Below, one piece after another: positions 47,373 to 55,855 of a stretch of DNA of 60,976 nt. The notes below the pieces were generated by a model. The model saw nothing but the letters and a program-made list of their open reading frames with translations. It made no database searches and was not told where the DNA came from. The stretch spans positions 1 to 60,976 of IMG/VR virus record IMGVR_UViG_3300007516_004456; one strand, 5' to 3'. Every line of letters begins with the position of its first letter. Within the stretch, counting starts at the first letter, position 1. Source of the stretch: a virus. A program made the position numbers and the translations under genes.

Positions 47373-48299
47373 ATGAAAAGTGAACATCTCATTAGACAGG
47401 CTTTAATTCCAACTATAAAGAAAGACGGTTCAACTGTTCAATTTACAAAAAAGCACAAAAAGAGTGTTTCTGCGGCTCAGATTGAAAGGGAACATAATAA
47501 TTCAGGGGTTGAAATAACTGGCGAAGATAGTGCGAATAAAGTAAAATGGGGAGATCTAAATCAGAAGAAGCGACAATCCCTCAAGCCTTTATCAGAAAAT
47601 ATAAGCGAATGGAGCTTGAATGGATTTTTCCGTTATATTATGCGAAGATATGTGAAACAATTTGGACAAGGGAAACATTTAACCATTGGTAATGTTCTTG
47701 TCTTACAAAGACTAAAAGATGATTTGATTAAACAATTTGGGTTCTGCGATAATGTTTTAATGAAGAACTATATCGATTTTTTCTGGACAAATTATGCTGA
47801 TCGTGTATATCTGATGAAGGGAGAATTATATTTTAATGAGTTTCGAAGAAAAGCTATTATTACTCAGTTCTCCAGTGTTCACGATCATGCAAAAGCTATT
47901 TCTAAAATGACAACAACAACAATAACAGAGCATCCTAAGAAAAGCTCACTTTCTGTATTTTCTAAACACAATATGGATCAGACCTATTTGTTGGGTGTTC
48001 CGTCGTTGTTGATGGAATATGGGTTGATGTTGTCTGTTAATTTTCTAATGGTACAGAAAAAAATGGATCAGGAAAAATCTGTCATTCTAGTAAATAAAGC
48101 AATGGATATGATGAAGAATGAACAACATCGAACTAGAGTAGTAAGTAGAACGGTCAAATACTGGCCATTGCCAAGTAATTTTTATTTTCAAGATATAGAA
48201 TCTTTTTTGCACATTGTTAGTGAGAAAGAGTTAAAGGGATCAAAAACAGAAAATCTTGATTCTATATTCAAGGCATTTTCATTTTTAGGAGCTAAGTAA
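47373..48299 (+). CDS. Hypothetical protein, family not recognised
   Basis: A 308-residue basic, helix-rich protein. ATG 47373, seven nt after the upstream stop with AGGA nearby, is preferred over an in-frame start at 47256 deep inside the methyltransferase gene. The N-terminal ~60 residues are Lys-rich and likely disordered (FTKKHKKSVSAAQIEREHNN). The remainder contains RRYVKQFGQGKHLTIGNVLV and no catalytic motif I recognise. It lies between a DNA methyltransferase and IF3, so a DNA- or RNA-associated role is possible but unsupported. Confidence 0.6.
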   Translation: MKSEHLIRQALIPTIKKDGSTVQFTKKHKKSVSAAQIEREHNNSGVEITGEDSANKVKWGDLNQKKRQSLKPLSENISEWSLNGFFRYIMRRYVKQFGQGKHLTIGNVLVLQRLKDDLIKQFGFCDNVLMKNYIDFFWTNYADRVYLMKGELYFNEFRRKAIITQFSSVHDHAKAISKMTTTTITEHPKKSSLSVFSKHNMDQTYLLGVPSLLMEYGLMLSVNFLMVQKKMDQEKSVILVNKAMDMMKNEQHRTRVVSRTVKYWPLPSNFYFQDIESFLHIVSEKELKGSKTENLDSIFKAFSFLGAK

Positions 48300-48305
48300 A
48301 TAAGC

Positions 48306-48818
48306 ATGAGTACAGACAGTAGTATCGTTGCAAATGACGCTATTCGAGCATCAACCGTATTAGTTATTTCACCAGAAGGAGACAACCTTGGCGAGTTCAA
48401 TCGTCTTGCTGCGATATCTAAAGCAGGAGAGTTCGATCTTGATCTAGTTCAAGTTTCTCCATCGAATAATGGAACTCCGCCAGTATGTAAAATTATTGAT
48501 CTCGGCAAATATAAATACGAGATAAAGAAAAAACAACATCGTAAGCAAGTTAGACAGGACACTTCTTTGAAGGAGATTCGTGTTCATCTTCATACAGCAG
48601 AGCATGATTTGAATATTAAACACAAACGTATATCTGATTTTCTAATTAAACGCCATCCGGTTAAATATACTATGGACCTAAAAGGTTCCGAGCGAAGATT
48701 TATAGAAAAAGCAAAGCAACAAGTTGAGAATAATATTTCCCTATTTTCGGATGTTGCTACTTGGGATGATATTAGTGTTAGCGGAAGGCGGATTTCAACA
48801 ATTCTAAAACCGCAATAA
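48306..48818 (+). CDS. infC: Translation initiation factor IF-3 (phage-encoded)
   Basis: A 170-residue full-length IF3. The N-terminal domain has the conserved run FDLDLVQVSPSNNGTPPVCK followed by IIDLGKYKYEIKKKQ. The C-terminal domain has LKEIRVHLHTAEHDLNIKHK, then DLKGSERRF. IF3 binds the 30S subunit, prevents premature 50S joining and checks the start codon and initiator tRNA. Bacterial infC often uses AUU and autoregulates; here the start is ATG, so that control is probably absent. A phage copy would bias initiation toward phage mRNAs, many of which lack clear Shine-Dalgarno sequences here; this is inference. No ribosomal protein genes follow, unlike bacterial infC-rpmI-rplT operons. Confidence 0.93.
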   Translation: MSTDSSIVANDAIRASTVLVISPEGDNLGEFNRLAAISKAGEFDLDLVQVSPSNNGTPPVCKIIDLGKYKYEIKKKQHRKQVRQDTSLKEIRVHLHTAEHDLNIKHKRISDFLIKRHPVKYTMDLKGSERRFIEKAKQQVENNISLFSDVATWDDISVSGRRISTILKPQ

Positions 48819-48838
48819 ATACATTGTGAAGATAAATC

Positions 48839-48869
48839 TGTTAAATTGCGTTGCTTAACATTGCAATTT
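48839..48869 (+). promoter_or_regulatory. Two overlapping, mutually exclusive inverted repeats before the AAA+ gene
   Basis: TGTTAA (48839-48844) can pair with TTAACA (48855-48860), or AAATTGC (48843-48849) can pair with GCAATTT (48863-48869). The two stems compete for the same bases. The second ends immediately before the Shine-Dalgarno GGAG (48870-48873). The short 61-bp leader could be an operator or a translation switch. No T-run follows, so it is not a typical terminator. Confidence 0.35.
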
Positions 48870-48879
48870 GGAGACAGAT

Positions 48880-50529
48880 ATGGTGATCGACGAATTAACC
48901 GCCGAAGAGTGCGCAAAGCTGCTGTCCAAAATGGGGACTGAGGAGTTTACACAAGATTTTACAGCTCTTCTAAAAAGTCGATATCCACTTATATATATTG
49001 TAAACAATGAAGAACAGCGACTTATTCGTTATCTTCAATATCTTTCACGGTCTAAGGGTTATCGCATATACATATGGAATTGCGTAGATGGTCTATGCGA
49101 CATAGGCAGCGGAAATGTCGTTAATGCCGTTACAGAAGATATTAAGGATCCCGATGTTGTTTTGGATAAAATTATTGAGGAATCTGAGAACGAAGAATAT
49201 AATCAAAATCTTCGAAACGCAGGCATTAATGGCTCTATTTATGTATTGTTGGATTTCCATAGATTTATAGATGGAGCTGCGCCTGATACTGAAAGAAGAA
49301 TTAAAAAGATTACGCAAACGGAATCCATGACTCAGGTTATTGTGACCGGACCTTTCTATAAAGCAACACCGACACTTGAAGACCTTTTTGCTGTTTTAGA
49401 TTTTCCTCTTCCGAATGAAATAGAAATAGCTAATACTCTTTACAATATAGTTGATGCTGTATCCAGCAAATTGCCTACTTTAAGAAAGAAAACAAAAGCT
49501 AGGGAAGAAGAATTAATAAAAGCTGCATCCGGATTAACTCTTATGGATGCGCAGAGTGCGTACTCCAAATCTATTGTCCGTCATAAGACTTTTGATATAC
49601 CGACCATTTTGAAAGAAAAGAAACAGATCATTCGCAAAAAAGGGATTCTAGAGTATTTTGATTCTCATGTGACTATGGATGATGTTGGAGGTCTTGATAC
49701 GATGCGAGAGTGGTTTGTGCGTCGTAAACTGGCATTTAGTTCTGAGGCTCAGAAATTTGGACTCAAACAGCCAAAGGGAGTGCTAATGATCGGGACTCCA
49801 GGAAGCGGCAAAAGCTTGTCCGCTAAAGCTTGTGCTAGCTTATTTGAGATGCCATTGCTTCGTATGGATTTTGGCGCATTATTCGGGTCTTTAGTTGGAG
49901 AATCTGAGGGGACAACTAGAGACGCACTGAAGCTCGCAGAGGCTATTTCCCCTTGTTGTTTATGGATGGACGAAGTTGAAAAAGGATTGTCTGGGGGAAG
50001 CTCCAGCGGCTCTACAGATGGAGGTACGACTTCTCGTGTTATTCAAACTATTTTGACTTGGATGCAAGAGAAAGAAAAACCAGTTTTTGTTGTTTGTACG
50101 GCAAATGACTATGAACGCATTCCTCCAGAATTTATGAGGGCAGGCCGTTTTGATGAGGTGTTTTTTATAGATTTACCTACGCCACCAGAGCGAGTTGATA
50201 TTTTCCGTGTGTTAATTAAAAGAGCTAAAAGAGAACCAGAAAATTTTAACCTTCCTGAGCTTGCATCTGAATCTGAGGGTTATAGCGGTGCTGAGATTGA
50301 AAAATCTATTGACGAAGCAATATCAATGGTGTATCAAGATAGTAGGGGCAAAAAGGATATTGAGCAAAGTGATATTATATCTGCACTAAAAAGCTTTAAG
50401 CCGCTTTCGACGATTCGATCTGATTATTTTGAGAAAATCAGGGAGTGGGCACAGAGTAATTGCAGACTAGCTAATCGATCTCCAGAAAAGAAAGTAAAGG
50501 GATCAGGTAAGATAGATCTCGATGTATAA
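48880..50529 (+). CDS. Ycf46-type AAA+ ATPase
   Basis: A 549-residue protein. ATG 48880, six nt after GGAG, is preferred over TTG 48868. The N-terminal domain resembles Ycf46 proteins (RYPLIYIVNNEEQRLIRYLQ, then IYIWNCVDGL). The AAA+ core has DDVGGLDTMREWFVRRKLAF, Walker A GTPGSGKS (305-312), pore-like FGSLVGESEG, Walker B LWMDEVEKG (D364/E365), a sensor-type VCTANDYERIP and RAGRFDEVFFIDLP. Ycf46 is conserved in cyanobacteria and plastids and has been linked to photosynthesis and carbon use. Its role in a phage is unknown; remodelling of replication or virion complexes is possible. It overlaps the putative helicase-loader gene by 8 nt. Confidence 0.85.
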   Translation: MVIDELTAEECAKLLSKMGTEEFTQDFTALLKSRYPLIYIVNNEEQRLIRYLQYLSRSKGYRIYIWNCVDGLCDIGSGNVVNAVTEDIKDPDVVLDKIIEESENEEYNQNLRNAGINGSIYVLLDFHRFIDGAAPDTERRIKKITQTESMTQVIVTGPFYKATPTLEDLFAVLDFPLPNEIEIANTLYNIVDAVSSKLPTLRKKTKAREEELIKAASGLTLMDAQSAYSKSIVRHKTFDIPTILKEKKQIIRKKGILEYFDSHVTMDDVGGLDTMREWFVRRKLAFSSEAQKFGLKQPKGVLMIGTPGSGKSLSAKACASLFEMPLLRMDFGALFGSLVGESEGTTRDALKLAEAISPCCLWMDEVEKGLSGGSSSGSTDGGTTSRVIQTILTWMQEKEKPVFVVCTANDYERIPPEFMRAGRFDEVFFIDLPTPPERVDIFRVLIKRAKREPENFNLPELASESEGYSGAEIEKSIDEAISMVYQDSRGKKDIEQSDIISALKSFKPLSTIRSDYFEKIREWAQSNCRLANRSPEKKVKGSGKIDLDV

Positions 50530-51364
50530 GATAGAACCACTTAAAAGAGCTTGGACAAAGAAATTCGCACAAAAATATTGTGGACTAAATGATCCCTCTT
50601 CATGTGACAAATCTCCATGTCATTGTCAGCTGGCAGCAGAACTTACAGCGTATCTTCGTACTGTAATCCCTCATGATACGCTATCTTTGACTATTCACGA
50701 TCTTAATGGCAGAGGACAAGATGGAGAGATTCTTGTTGATGCAAAAATAATATTGAAAGCAAAACAACAGCTTTTGGAATATTGCTGGAAGCCTTCGGTT
50801 ACTCTTGATTCTATTGTTGCCAATATGGATATTGATTTGGATAATTTATCCATAATGGATCAAAGATATGTGGAGGGTCGCAATATAGCAGTTTATGCAT
50901 CAAATATGGACATTGAACGTCGCAGGTTTAGCCAGCACGGAAAAACATTGATTGCTTCTATAGTCATGAAGGAAGCTATTAAGCGTAGGGTGCATAATGA
51001 ACGGATTGAAAATTTCAATCATTCATATGCATGGGTCAACTATCAGAATCTTAAACAGTTATTGATATCAGATGACAATGCAGGGCAGTACTGTAGAATG
51101 TGTGATTGGCTTGTTGTCGATGATATAATTCCAGAAGAGAACGTAGTAGTGGATACTAAGGGAGGCAAATTTATAAAATCGCATACGGACCCGTTTTTTT
51201 TGGACCGACACCGGAATAATAAACCAACCATTTTGACGTTTAAGGTTAACATCGATGATACTCAATGGAAACTTAGTATGAATGATGCATTTGGAATTGG
51301 TATCAGTAAGATATTGAATGACCGTAAGACGGTCAAGATTTGTTTGTCTCAGGCTAGAATTTAA
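50522..51364 (+). CDS. Putative replicative helicase loader (DnaC-like, degenerate P-loop)
   Basis: A 280-residue protein. The N-terminus has a Cys cluster (C20, C28, C33, C35) that may bind zinc. Residues ~130-205 show a DnaC/IstB-like pattern: a degenerate Walker A, FSQHGKTLIASI (GKT 140-142, lacking the usual upstream Gly-rich loop), a strand YAWVNYQNLKQLL, and Walker B WLVVDDI (D200/D201). It sits between a AAA+ ATPase gene and the DnaB-type helicase gene, where loaders are commonly found. Loading of DnaB onto DNA is inferred; direct homology was not tested. An alternative is a catalytically altered AAA+ regulator. Confidence 0.55.
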   Translation: MYKIEPLKRAWTKKFAQKYCGLNDPSSCDKSPCHCQLAAELTAYLRTVIPHDTLSLTIHDLNGRGQDGEILVDAKIILKAKQQLLEYCWKPSVTLDSIVANMDIDLDNLSIMDQRYVEGRNIAVYASNMDIERRRFSQHGKTLIASIVMKEAIKRRVHNERIENFNHSYAWVNYQNLKQLLISDDNAGQYCRMCDWLVVDDIIPEENVVVDTKGGKFIKSHTDPFFLDRHRNNKPTILTFKVNIDDTQWKLSMNDAFGIGISKILNDRKTVKICLSQARI

Positions 51365-51369
51365 TCAAA

Positions 51370-54288
51370 ATGAATGTAACAGATAATTATAAAGAGCAAA
51401 AGATTCAGAATGAACGTAAGTTCATGAATCTGTTACTTAAAAATCAAGAACTTATTGACGACTATCTAGATAGTGGGATGGATGTTAATTTTTTCGAAGA
51501 AGATCATCGCCATTTTCTTAGATCAATGGTGTATGCTGCTCAAAAAGGATTCCATCTTACCGAAAGTTCATTTGATGATTATCTGAAAAAAGTTGTTACC
51601 AATATAGAAAGGCAAGCTCATCTTAATCTTTTTGATGAAATTGCTTCTGATGCCAATGATAGAGACGATTTTCCATCATTGATGAATAAAATCATTGAGA
51701 ATCACGTGAAGTCTCAGACGATGGAGTTCATGTTTGAATACGAGAAAGACGCTAAACATAAAAGTAGTATTATTGCTGCTCGTAAACTAAAAGAGAAACT
51801 AGATGGATTAGTTTCTGAGTCAGTATCTAACCGTAAAATTGTTTATGCTGATATACGAGAAATTTCCAAAACAGTTTACGAAGAAATAGCTGATGATTTG
51901 GATAATCCGAACAAATCAGAAGAAGCGGTTATTGTTTCGGGTATTAAAGAGATAGACCATATTCTTAGCGCTGGGTTTGAGGCAGGCAGTATTACTTTGT
52001 TTTGCGGCGATACCGGAGGATTCAAGTGTGGATGGTACAAGAATTTACATCAAATAGTCGGTGGGGAGCGTATCGATCTAGAAGAAATTCACAAGAGAGT
52101 TTCTGCTGGACAGACTGTATTTTTACAGCAATTGAACGAATCGACTGGAAAAATTATTACACAGCCAGTCTCCGCATCTTTTGATTCTGGTGTTAAGTAC
52201 TGCTATCGTATTACTACTAGTTTAGGACATGAGATTGTTGCAACGGCTGAACATCGACATCGCTTGTTTGATGGATATCAGAGAGTTAGTGCGATTTCTG
52301 CCGGAGATTATTTAGCTATTACGAGACGAACGGAAATGGGAGATGTTCAAGCATCTCACTCAGAAGCATTGTTTTTGGGGCTATTAATAGCAGAAGGTTC
52401 TACTGTTAGTGGTTGTCGTTTTACTAATTATGATGCTGATATCGTATGGAATATGCGAAGATCGTGTATTGATCTCGGTGGCAGTATGATCTGTAAACAC
52501 AAAAATAAAGTAAGGATCAAGGGGCAATATGAAGTACGAGATCTTTACGCAATTGTTGATAATTACGGTCTGAGGGGATGCAAATCTGTTAATAAAACCG
52601 TCCATTCATCTGTTTTTAGATGGAATAATCAATCTATATCTATAATGCTGCATGCAATGTTCAGTTGTGATGGACGATTTTTGGTTGAAATCAGCAAAAA
52701 ACATCAATATAAGATTGGGAAAAGAAAAGGTGAGGGTAAACGTAAATACAAAATAATGTATTGTACTTCATCGAATCAATTAGCTAAAGATGTTAGAGAT
52801 TTGTTATTAAGATTTGGAATTATCGCATCAATATTTGAATATAATTCTTACTATAAAGGTACTAACGGAGATAGACAGGTGGAAGGTCCGTCATGGCGTG
52901 TTGAGATTAGTGATGCTACTCAAATTATTAAATTCATCAAAGAAATCGGATTTATTGGCAAAAAGCAAAAATTAGCATTAAAGCATTTGTCGTATCTCGA
53001 AGAAATTATTAACAATCCTAATAGAGATATTATTCCATCTGCTGTTTGGAATATTATTGATCGTAAGTTTAAGGAATATGGTAAATCTAGAACTGGTTGT
53101 CGTCGTTTTTATAGAAAAGACGTACATTCTAACTGGAAAAAAGATTTAGGACATTGCGGGAGTCTTAAAAAGTCTATGAGCCGAGACTGTTTGAGAAAAA
53201 TATCTCATTATCTAGATGACGATGCAGAGTTATTAACAATTGCTAATAGTGATGTTTACTGGGATAGAGTTGTTTCTATCGAACCTATTGGATTACAGCA
53301 AACTTATGATTTATCAATGCCTGGTGATCATAATTTTGTTGCAAACAATATAGTAACGCATAATTCTACTATGATGATGAATTGTGCGTTGAATATATGG
53401 AAAGTCCAGCATAAAAATGTTCTTTACATACCTTTAGAAATGCCGCAAAAGCTTGTAATGTGCAAGATTTTATCTCGTGAAACAAAAGTTCTTTTTGAGC
53501 ATTTGATCCGTCCGTCTAGAATTGGTTTAGGTAATCCTGAAGAAGAAAAAGCAAAAGCACGAGAAATAATTAAGGGAAAGATAAAAAAAGAAATTGATTC
53601 ATGGGATCAAAAGGAAGGTAGTTTATTCTTGATGGACTGTATTTCGGAACGAGCTAAAGTATCCGTTTTACAGAGAGAAATTGAAAAACATTTGGAGATA
53701 TTTAATCCTGATTTGGTGGTTGTGGATTACATTGCGAATCTAGAGCCTGACAAATCACGCAGTGACCGTAATGATCTTGAAATTGGTGAGATTCTCTATG
53801 CTTTACAGCATTATGGACACGCTATGAGCTTTGCTGTTATTTCAGGAGCTCAAGTCGGAAGAGAAGCACTTAAAAGGCATCGTAAAGCAGGCGGTGAAAA
53901 TATTCAATTTTTCTCTGAAGACGTTCGAGGGTCACACGAGTACAGCTCTATTGCAGATAATATTTTCTTTCAGATGAAAGATGAGAATCAGCCTAATGAG
54001 CGATTGAATATTACGGCCGTCAAATCTCGTTGGGGTCCAACTGTATTTTTGAATGGTGAATCATCAGCTACTTTGTATGTCAATCCGGCAATTGGTCTTA
54101 TTACCAGTGCTAAACCGCAATATGAGTCAGATGATACCGGAGACATCCTTGATAAAGTAAATAATACGATTACTGATGAGCTTGATTTTGAATTTGATGA
54201 GTCCGAGCCAGAAAATCTGATGGAAGATGGAATTGATGTTGTTCCAGAAGATGATTTTGATAAGGAAATATTCAGTGGAAAGAAATAG
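51370..54288 (+). CDS. dnaB: DnaB-type replicative helicase, interrupted by an intein
   Basis: A 972-residue precursor; removing the intein leaves about 526 residues. The N-terminal helical domain (FMNLLLKNQELIDDYLDSGM) is followed by a RecA-fold core starting GIKEIDHILSAGFEAGSIT. The P-loop GDTGGFK-ST is split by the intein between Lys and Ser and has Phe in place of the usual Gly before Lys. Then come VLYIPLEMPQKL, Walker B LVVVDYIANL and VISGAQVGREA. DnaB hexamers unwind DNA ahead of the fork and recruit primase. The tail is acidic. The gene is flanked by the putative loader and by a CHC2 primase domain, consistent with a primosome operon. Confidence 0.9.
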   Translation: MNVTDNYKEQKIQNERKFMNLLLKNQELIDDYLDSGMDVNFFEEDHRHFLRSMVYAAQKGFHLTESSFDDYLKKVVTNIERQAHLNLFDEIASDANDRDDFPSLMNKIIENHVKSQTMEFMFEYEKDAKHKSSIIAARKLKEKLDGLVSESVSNRKIVYADIREISKTVYEEIADDLDNPNKSEEAVIVSGIKEIDHILSAGFEAGSITLFCGDTGGFKCGWYKNLHQIVGGERIDLEEIHKRVSAGQTVFLQQLNESTGKIITQPVSASFDSGVKYCYRITTSLGHEIVATAEHRHRLFDGYQRVSAISAGDYLAITRRTEMGDVQASHSEALFLGLLIAEGSTVSGCRFTNYDADIVWNMRRSCIDLGGSMICKHKNKVRIKGQYEVRDLYAIVDNYGLRGCKSVNKTVHSSVFRWNNQSISIMLHAMFSCDGRFLVEISKKHQYKIGKRKGEGKRKYKIMYCTSSNQLAKDVRDLLLRFGIIASIFEYNSYYKGTNGDRQVEGPSWRVEISDATQIIKFIKEIGFIGKKQKLALKHLSYLEEIINNPNRDIIPSAVWNIIDRKFKEYGKSRTGCRRFYRKDVHSNWKKDLGHCGSLKKSMSRDCLRKISHYLDDDAELLTIANSDVYWDRVVSIEPIGLQQTYDLSMPGDHNFVANNIVTHNSTMMMNCALNIWKVQHKNVLYIPLEMPQKLVMCKILSRETKVLFEHLIRPSRIGLGNPEEEKAKAREIIKGKIKKEIDSWDQKEGSLFLMDCISERAKVSVLQREIEKHLEIFNPDLVVVDYIANLEPDKSRSDRNDLEIGEILYALQHYGHAMSFAVISGAQVGREALKRHRKAGGENIQFFSEDVRGSHEYSSIADNIFFQMKDENQPNERLNITAVKSRWGPTVFLNGESSATLYVNPAIGLITSAKPQYESDDTGDILDKVNNTITDELDFEFDESEPENLMEDGIDVVPEDDFDKEIFSGKK
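52027..53364 (+). mobile_element. Intein with LAGLIDADG endonuclease in the DnaB P-loop
   Basis: A protein-splicing element of 446 codons (precursor residues 220-665), starting with Cys (CGWYKNLHQIVGGERI) and ending LQQTYDLSMPGDHNFVANNI, then VTHN before Ser+1. Block B is HEIVATAEHRHRLFD. LAGLIDADG-like motifs FLGLLIAEGS (~335) and LHAMFSCDGRF (~427) mark the homing endonuclease. Splicing is needed to restore the ATP-binding loop, so helicase activity depends on it. Confidence 0.9.
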
Positions 54289-54469
54289 TAAAATTTGTTC
54301 TCATTGCAGTACTCCTATAGATAGAGATTTGGATCATTGGCAAGGACAGCCATGTGGAGTTCACTATTTACAGGAATACGAATTAAGTGATGATCGATTT
54401 CACAGATGTGCTGATGGTAAGCAGGGAGTAGCGATAGATAAACCTACTTCTCAGAAAAAGAAAAAGTAA
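54275..54469 (+). CDS. Small Cys/His zinc-binding protein
   Basis: A 64-residue protein. GTG 54275 with AAGGAA 7 nt upstream is preferred over an ATG at 54227 deep inside dnaB. It has CSHC (C8/C11) and C27-x2-H30, plausible ligands for one zinc, plus a Lys-rich C-terminus. It overlaps the end of the DnaB gene by 14 nt and precedes the primase zinc-domain gene by one base, so it may be a small replication accessory protein. Family not recognised. Confidence 0.55.
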   Translation: MERNSKICSHCSTPIDRDLDHWQGQPCGVHYLQEYELSDDRFHRCADGKQGVAIDKPTSQKKKK

Positions 54470-54470
54470 A

Positions 54471-55052
54471 ATGTCGCAGCGATTGATTATCGAATATATT
54501 CTGAAAACGCACAAGATTACCGATTATCTGGCAATGCTTGGGATCGATCCCGTACATCATCATGGAGATAAGATATCTTATCTTTGTCCAGTCCATAAAG
54601 ATAGTAATCCGTCTTTCTATGTATATACACCTACAGGTGAATATCAAAATTTTTATTGTTTCGGATGTAAAATTCACGGTAATATCATACATCTTAAACA
54701 GAAAATAGAGAAGAAAAATTTCGGGGAAACTTTAGAAGGGCTTTCCGGAGGTGTAGATATAGGAAATATATCCGCAGCAGAAGTGATAGCAAATGGGTTA
54801 TTCTCTGTTCCTGATGAGTCTGGTTCTGTCGGTAAAATTGTATGGCAATTTAGTAGGATGGTACGGAAGTATTTAAATGATGTTAATCGAGATCCAGCAG
54901 AAGTTGCTTTTGTAGATCAAGCGATGCAAAAGGTTGATAAAAGAATTCACGAAATGAATGTTAGCGAACTTAAAGCAGCAAAAAAAAAGATGGCTGATTT
55001 GCTTTCTAATCGTAAGTTGAAAATCTTACAAAGTACAAAAAAAGACCAATGA
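54471..55052 (+). CDS. CHC2 zinc-finger primase domain protein (no TOPRIM)
   Basis: A 193-residue protein. Residues ~5-75 match the DnaG N-terminal CHC2 zinc-binding domain: a helical start (IIEYILKTHKITDYLAMLGI), then CPVHKDSNPSFYVY (C39, H42) and FYCFGCKIHGNIIHL (C63, C66). This domain recognises the priming site on single-stranded DNA. The catalytic RNA-polymerase/TOPRIM core of DnaG is absent; the C-terminal ~110 residues are helical and charged. It directly follows the replicative helicase gene. It may act in trans with a polymerase domain encoded elsewhere, or be a regulator. Overlap with the next gene is 4 nt. Confidence 0.85.
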   Translation: MSQRLIIEYILKTHKITDYLAMLGIDPVHHHGDKISYLCPVHKDSNPSFYVYTPTGEYQNFYCFGCKIHGNIIHLKQKIEKKNFGETLEGLSGGVDIGNISAAEVIANGLFSVPDESGSVGKIVWQFSRMVRKYLNDVNRDPAEVAFVDQAMQKVDKRIHEMNVSELKAAKKKMADLLSNRKLKILQSTKKDQ

Positions 55053-55855
55053 AACTTAATCATATATATAATAAATCCTGTGAGGATATGAGTGATTTAG
55101 ATGATGGATCAATTGATCTTATTGTCACTAGCCCTCCGTATTTTAATCTTAAAGAGTATTCTCAGTGGGATACATATGATGATTATCTTTGGTGGATAGA
55201 CGGGGTGATACTAGAATGTTATAGAGTTTTGCGACCAGGTGGATGGGTTTGCTGGAATGTGCAGGACAGTATTCCGTTCCCTCCTAGACTTTCTGCTGGA
55301 GAACGATATTCTGAGGCTTTGGCTTCTGATTCTATTAAAATGTTACAATCAGCTGGATTGTTTTATGAGAAAAGTATAGTTTGGTATAAGGGACAAGGGA
55401 CTGCTACCCAGCGTCTATTTGGTTCTTACCCTAGACCCGGTTTACTGTTAGTTAGTGGTTTGACTGAACATATTATTTTATGTAGGAAGCATAGAGGCAA
55501 ATACAAAAGAAAGATAACAAAAGATATTGAAACAAAAAGCTTACTAACTAAAGATGAATGGTCAAAATGGACACTTGATCTTTGGACGATATCGCCAGAA
55601 TCATCAAAAAGAATAGGGCATCCTGCTCCGTTCCCTGTAGAAATTCCATATCGTTTAATTAGGATGTTTTCATTTTACGGAGATGTTATATTAGAGCCAT
55701 TTTTGGGCAGCGGCTCAACAGCACTTGCGGCTAAGAAGGCAGGCAGGAATTTTATTGGATATGAAACAAGTAAGAAATATATAAAAATCGCTAAAGATAG
55801 AATTAGCTCGGTAGTAGATATTTTCGGAGATAAAAATGACAAAAACAATTTCTAA
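55049..55855 (+). CDS. Beta-class DNA methyltransferase (N4-cytosine or N6-adenine)
   Basis: A 268-residue enzyme with motif IV TSPPYFNLKEY (SPPY 28-31) near the N-terminus and the AdoMet motif EPFLGSGSTALAAKKAGRNF from residue 216 near the C-terminus, the order of beta-class enzymes. SPPY is more common in N4-cytosine enzymes, but N6-adenine activity cannot be excluded. A short basic linker (KHRGKYKRKI) separates them. It lacks a restriction partner. The gene couples to its neighbours by 4- and 20-nt overlaps. Confidence 0.88.
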   Translation: MKLNHIYNKSCEDMSDLDDGSIDLIVTSPPYFNLKEYSQWDTYDDYLWWIDGVILECYRVLRPGGWVCWNVQDSIPFPPRLSAGERYSEALASDSIKMLQSAGLFYEKSIVWYKGQGTATQRLFGSYPRPGLLLVSGLTEHIILCRKHRGKYKRKITKDIETKSLLTKDEWSKWTLDLWTISPESSKRIGHPAPFPVEIPYRLIRMFSFYGDVILEPFLGSGSTALAAKKAGRNFIGYETSKKYIKIAKDRISSVVDIFGDKNDKNNF

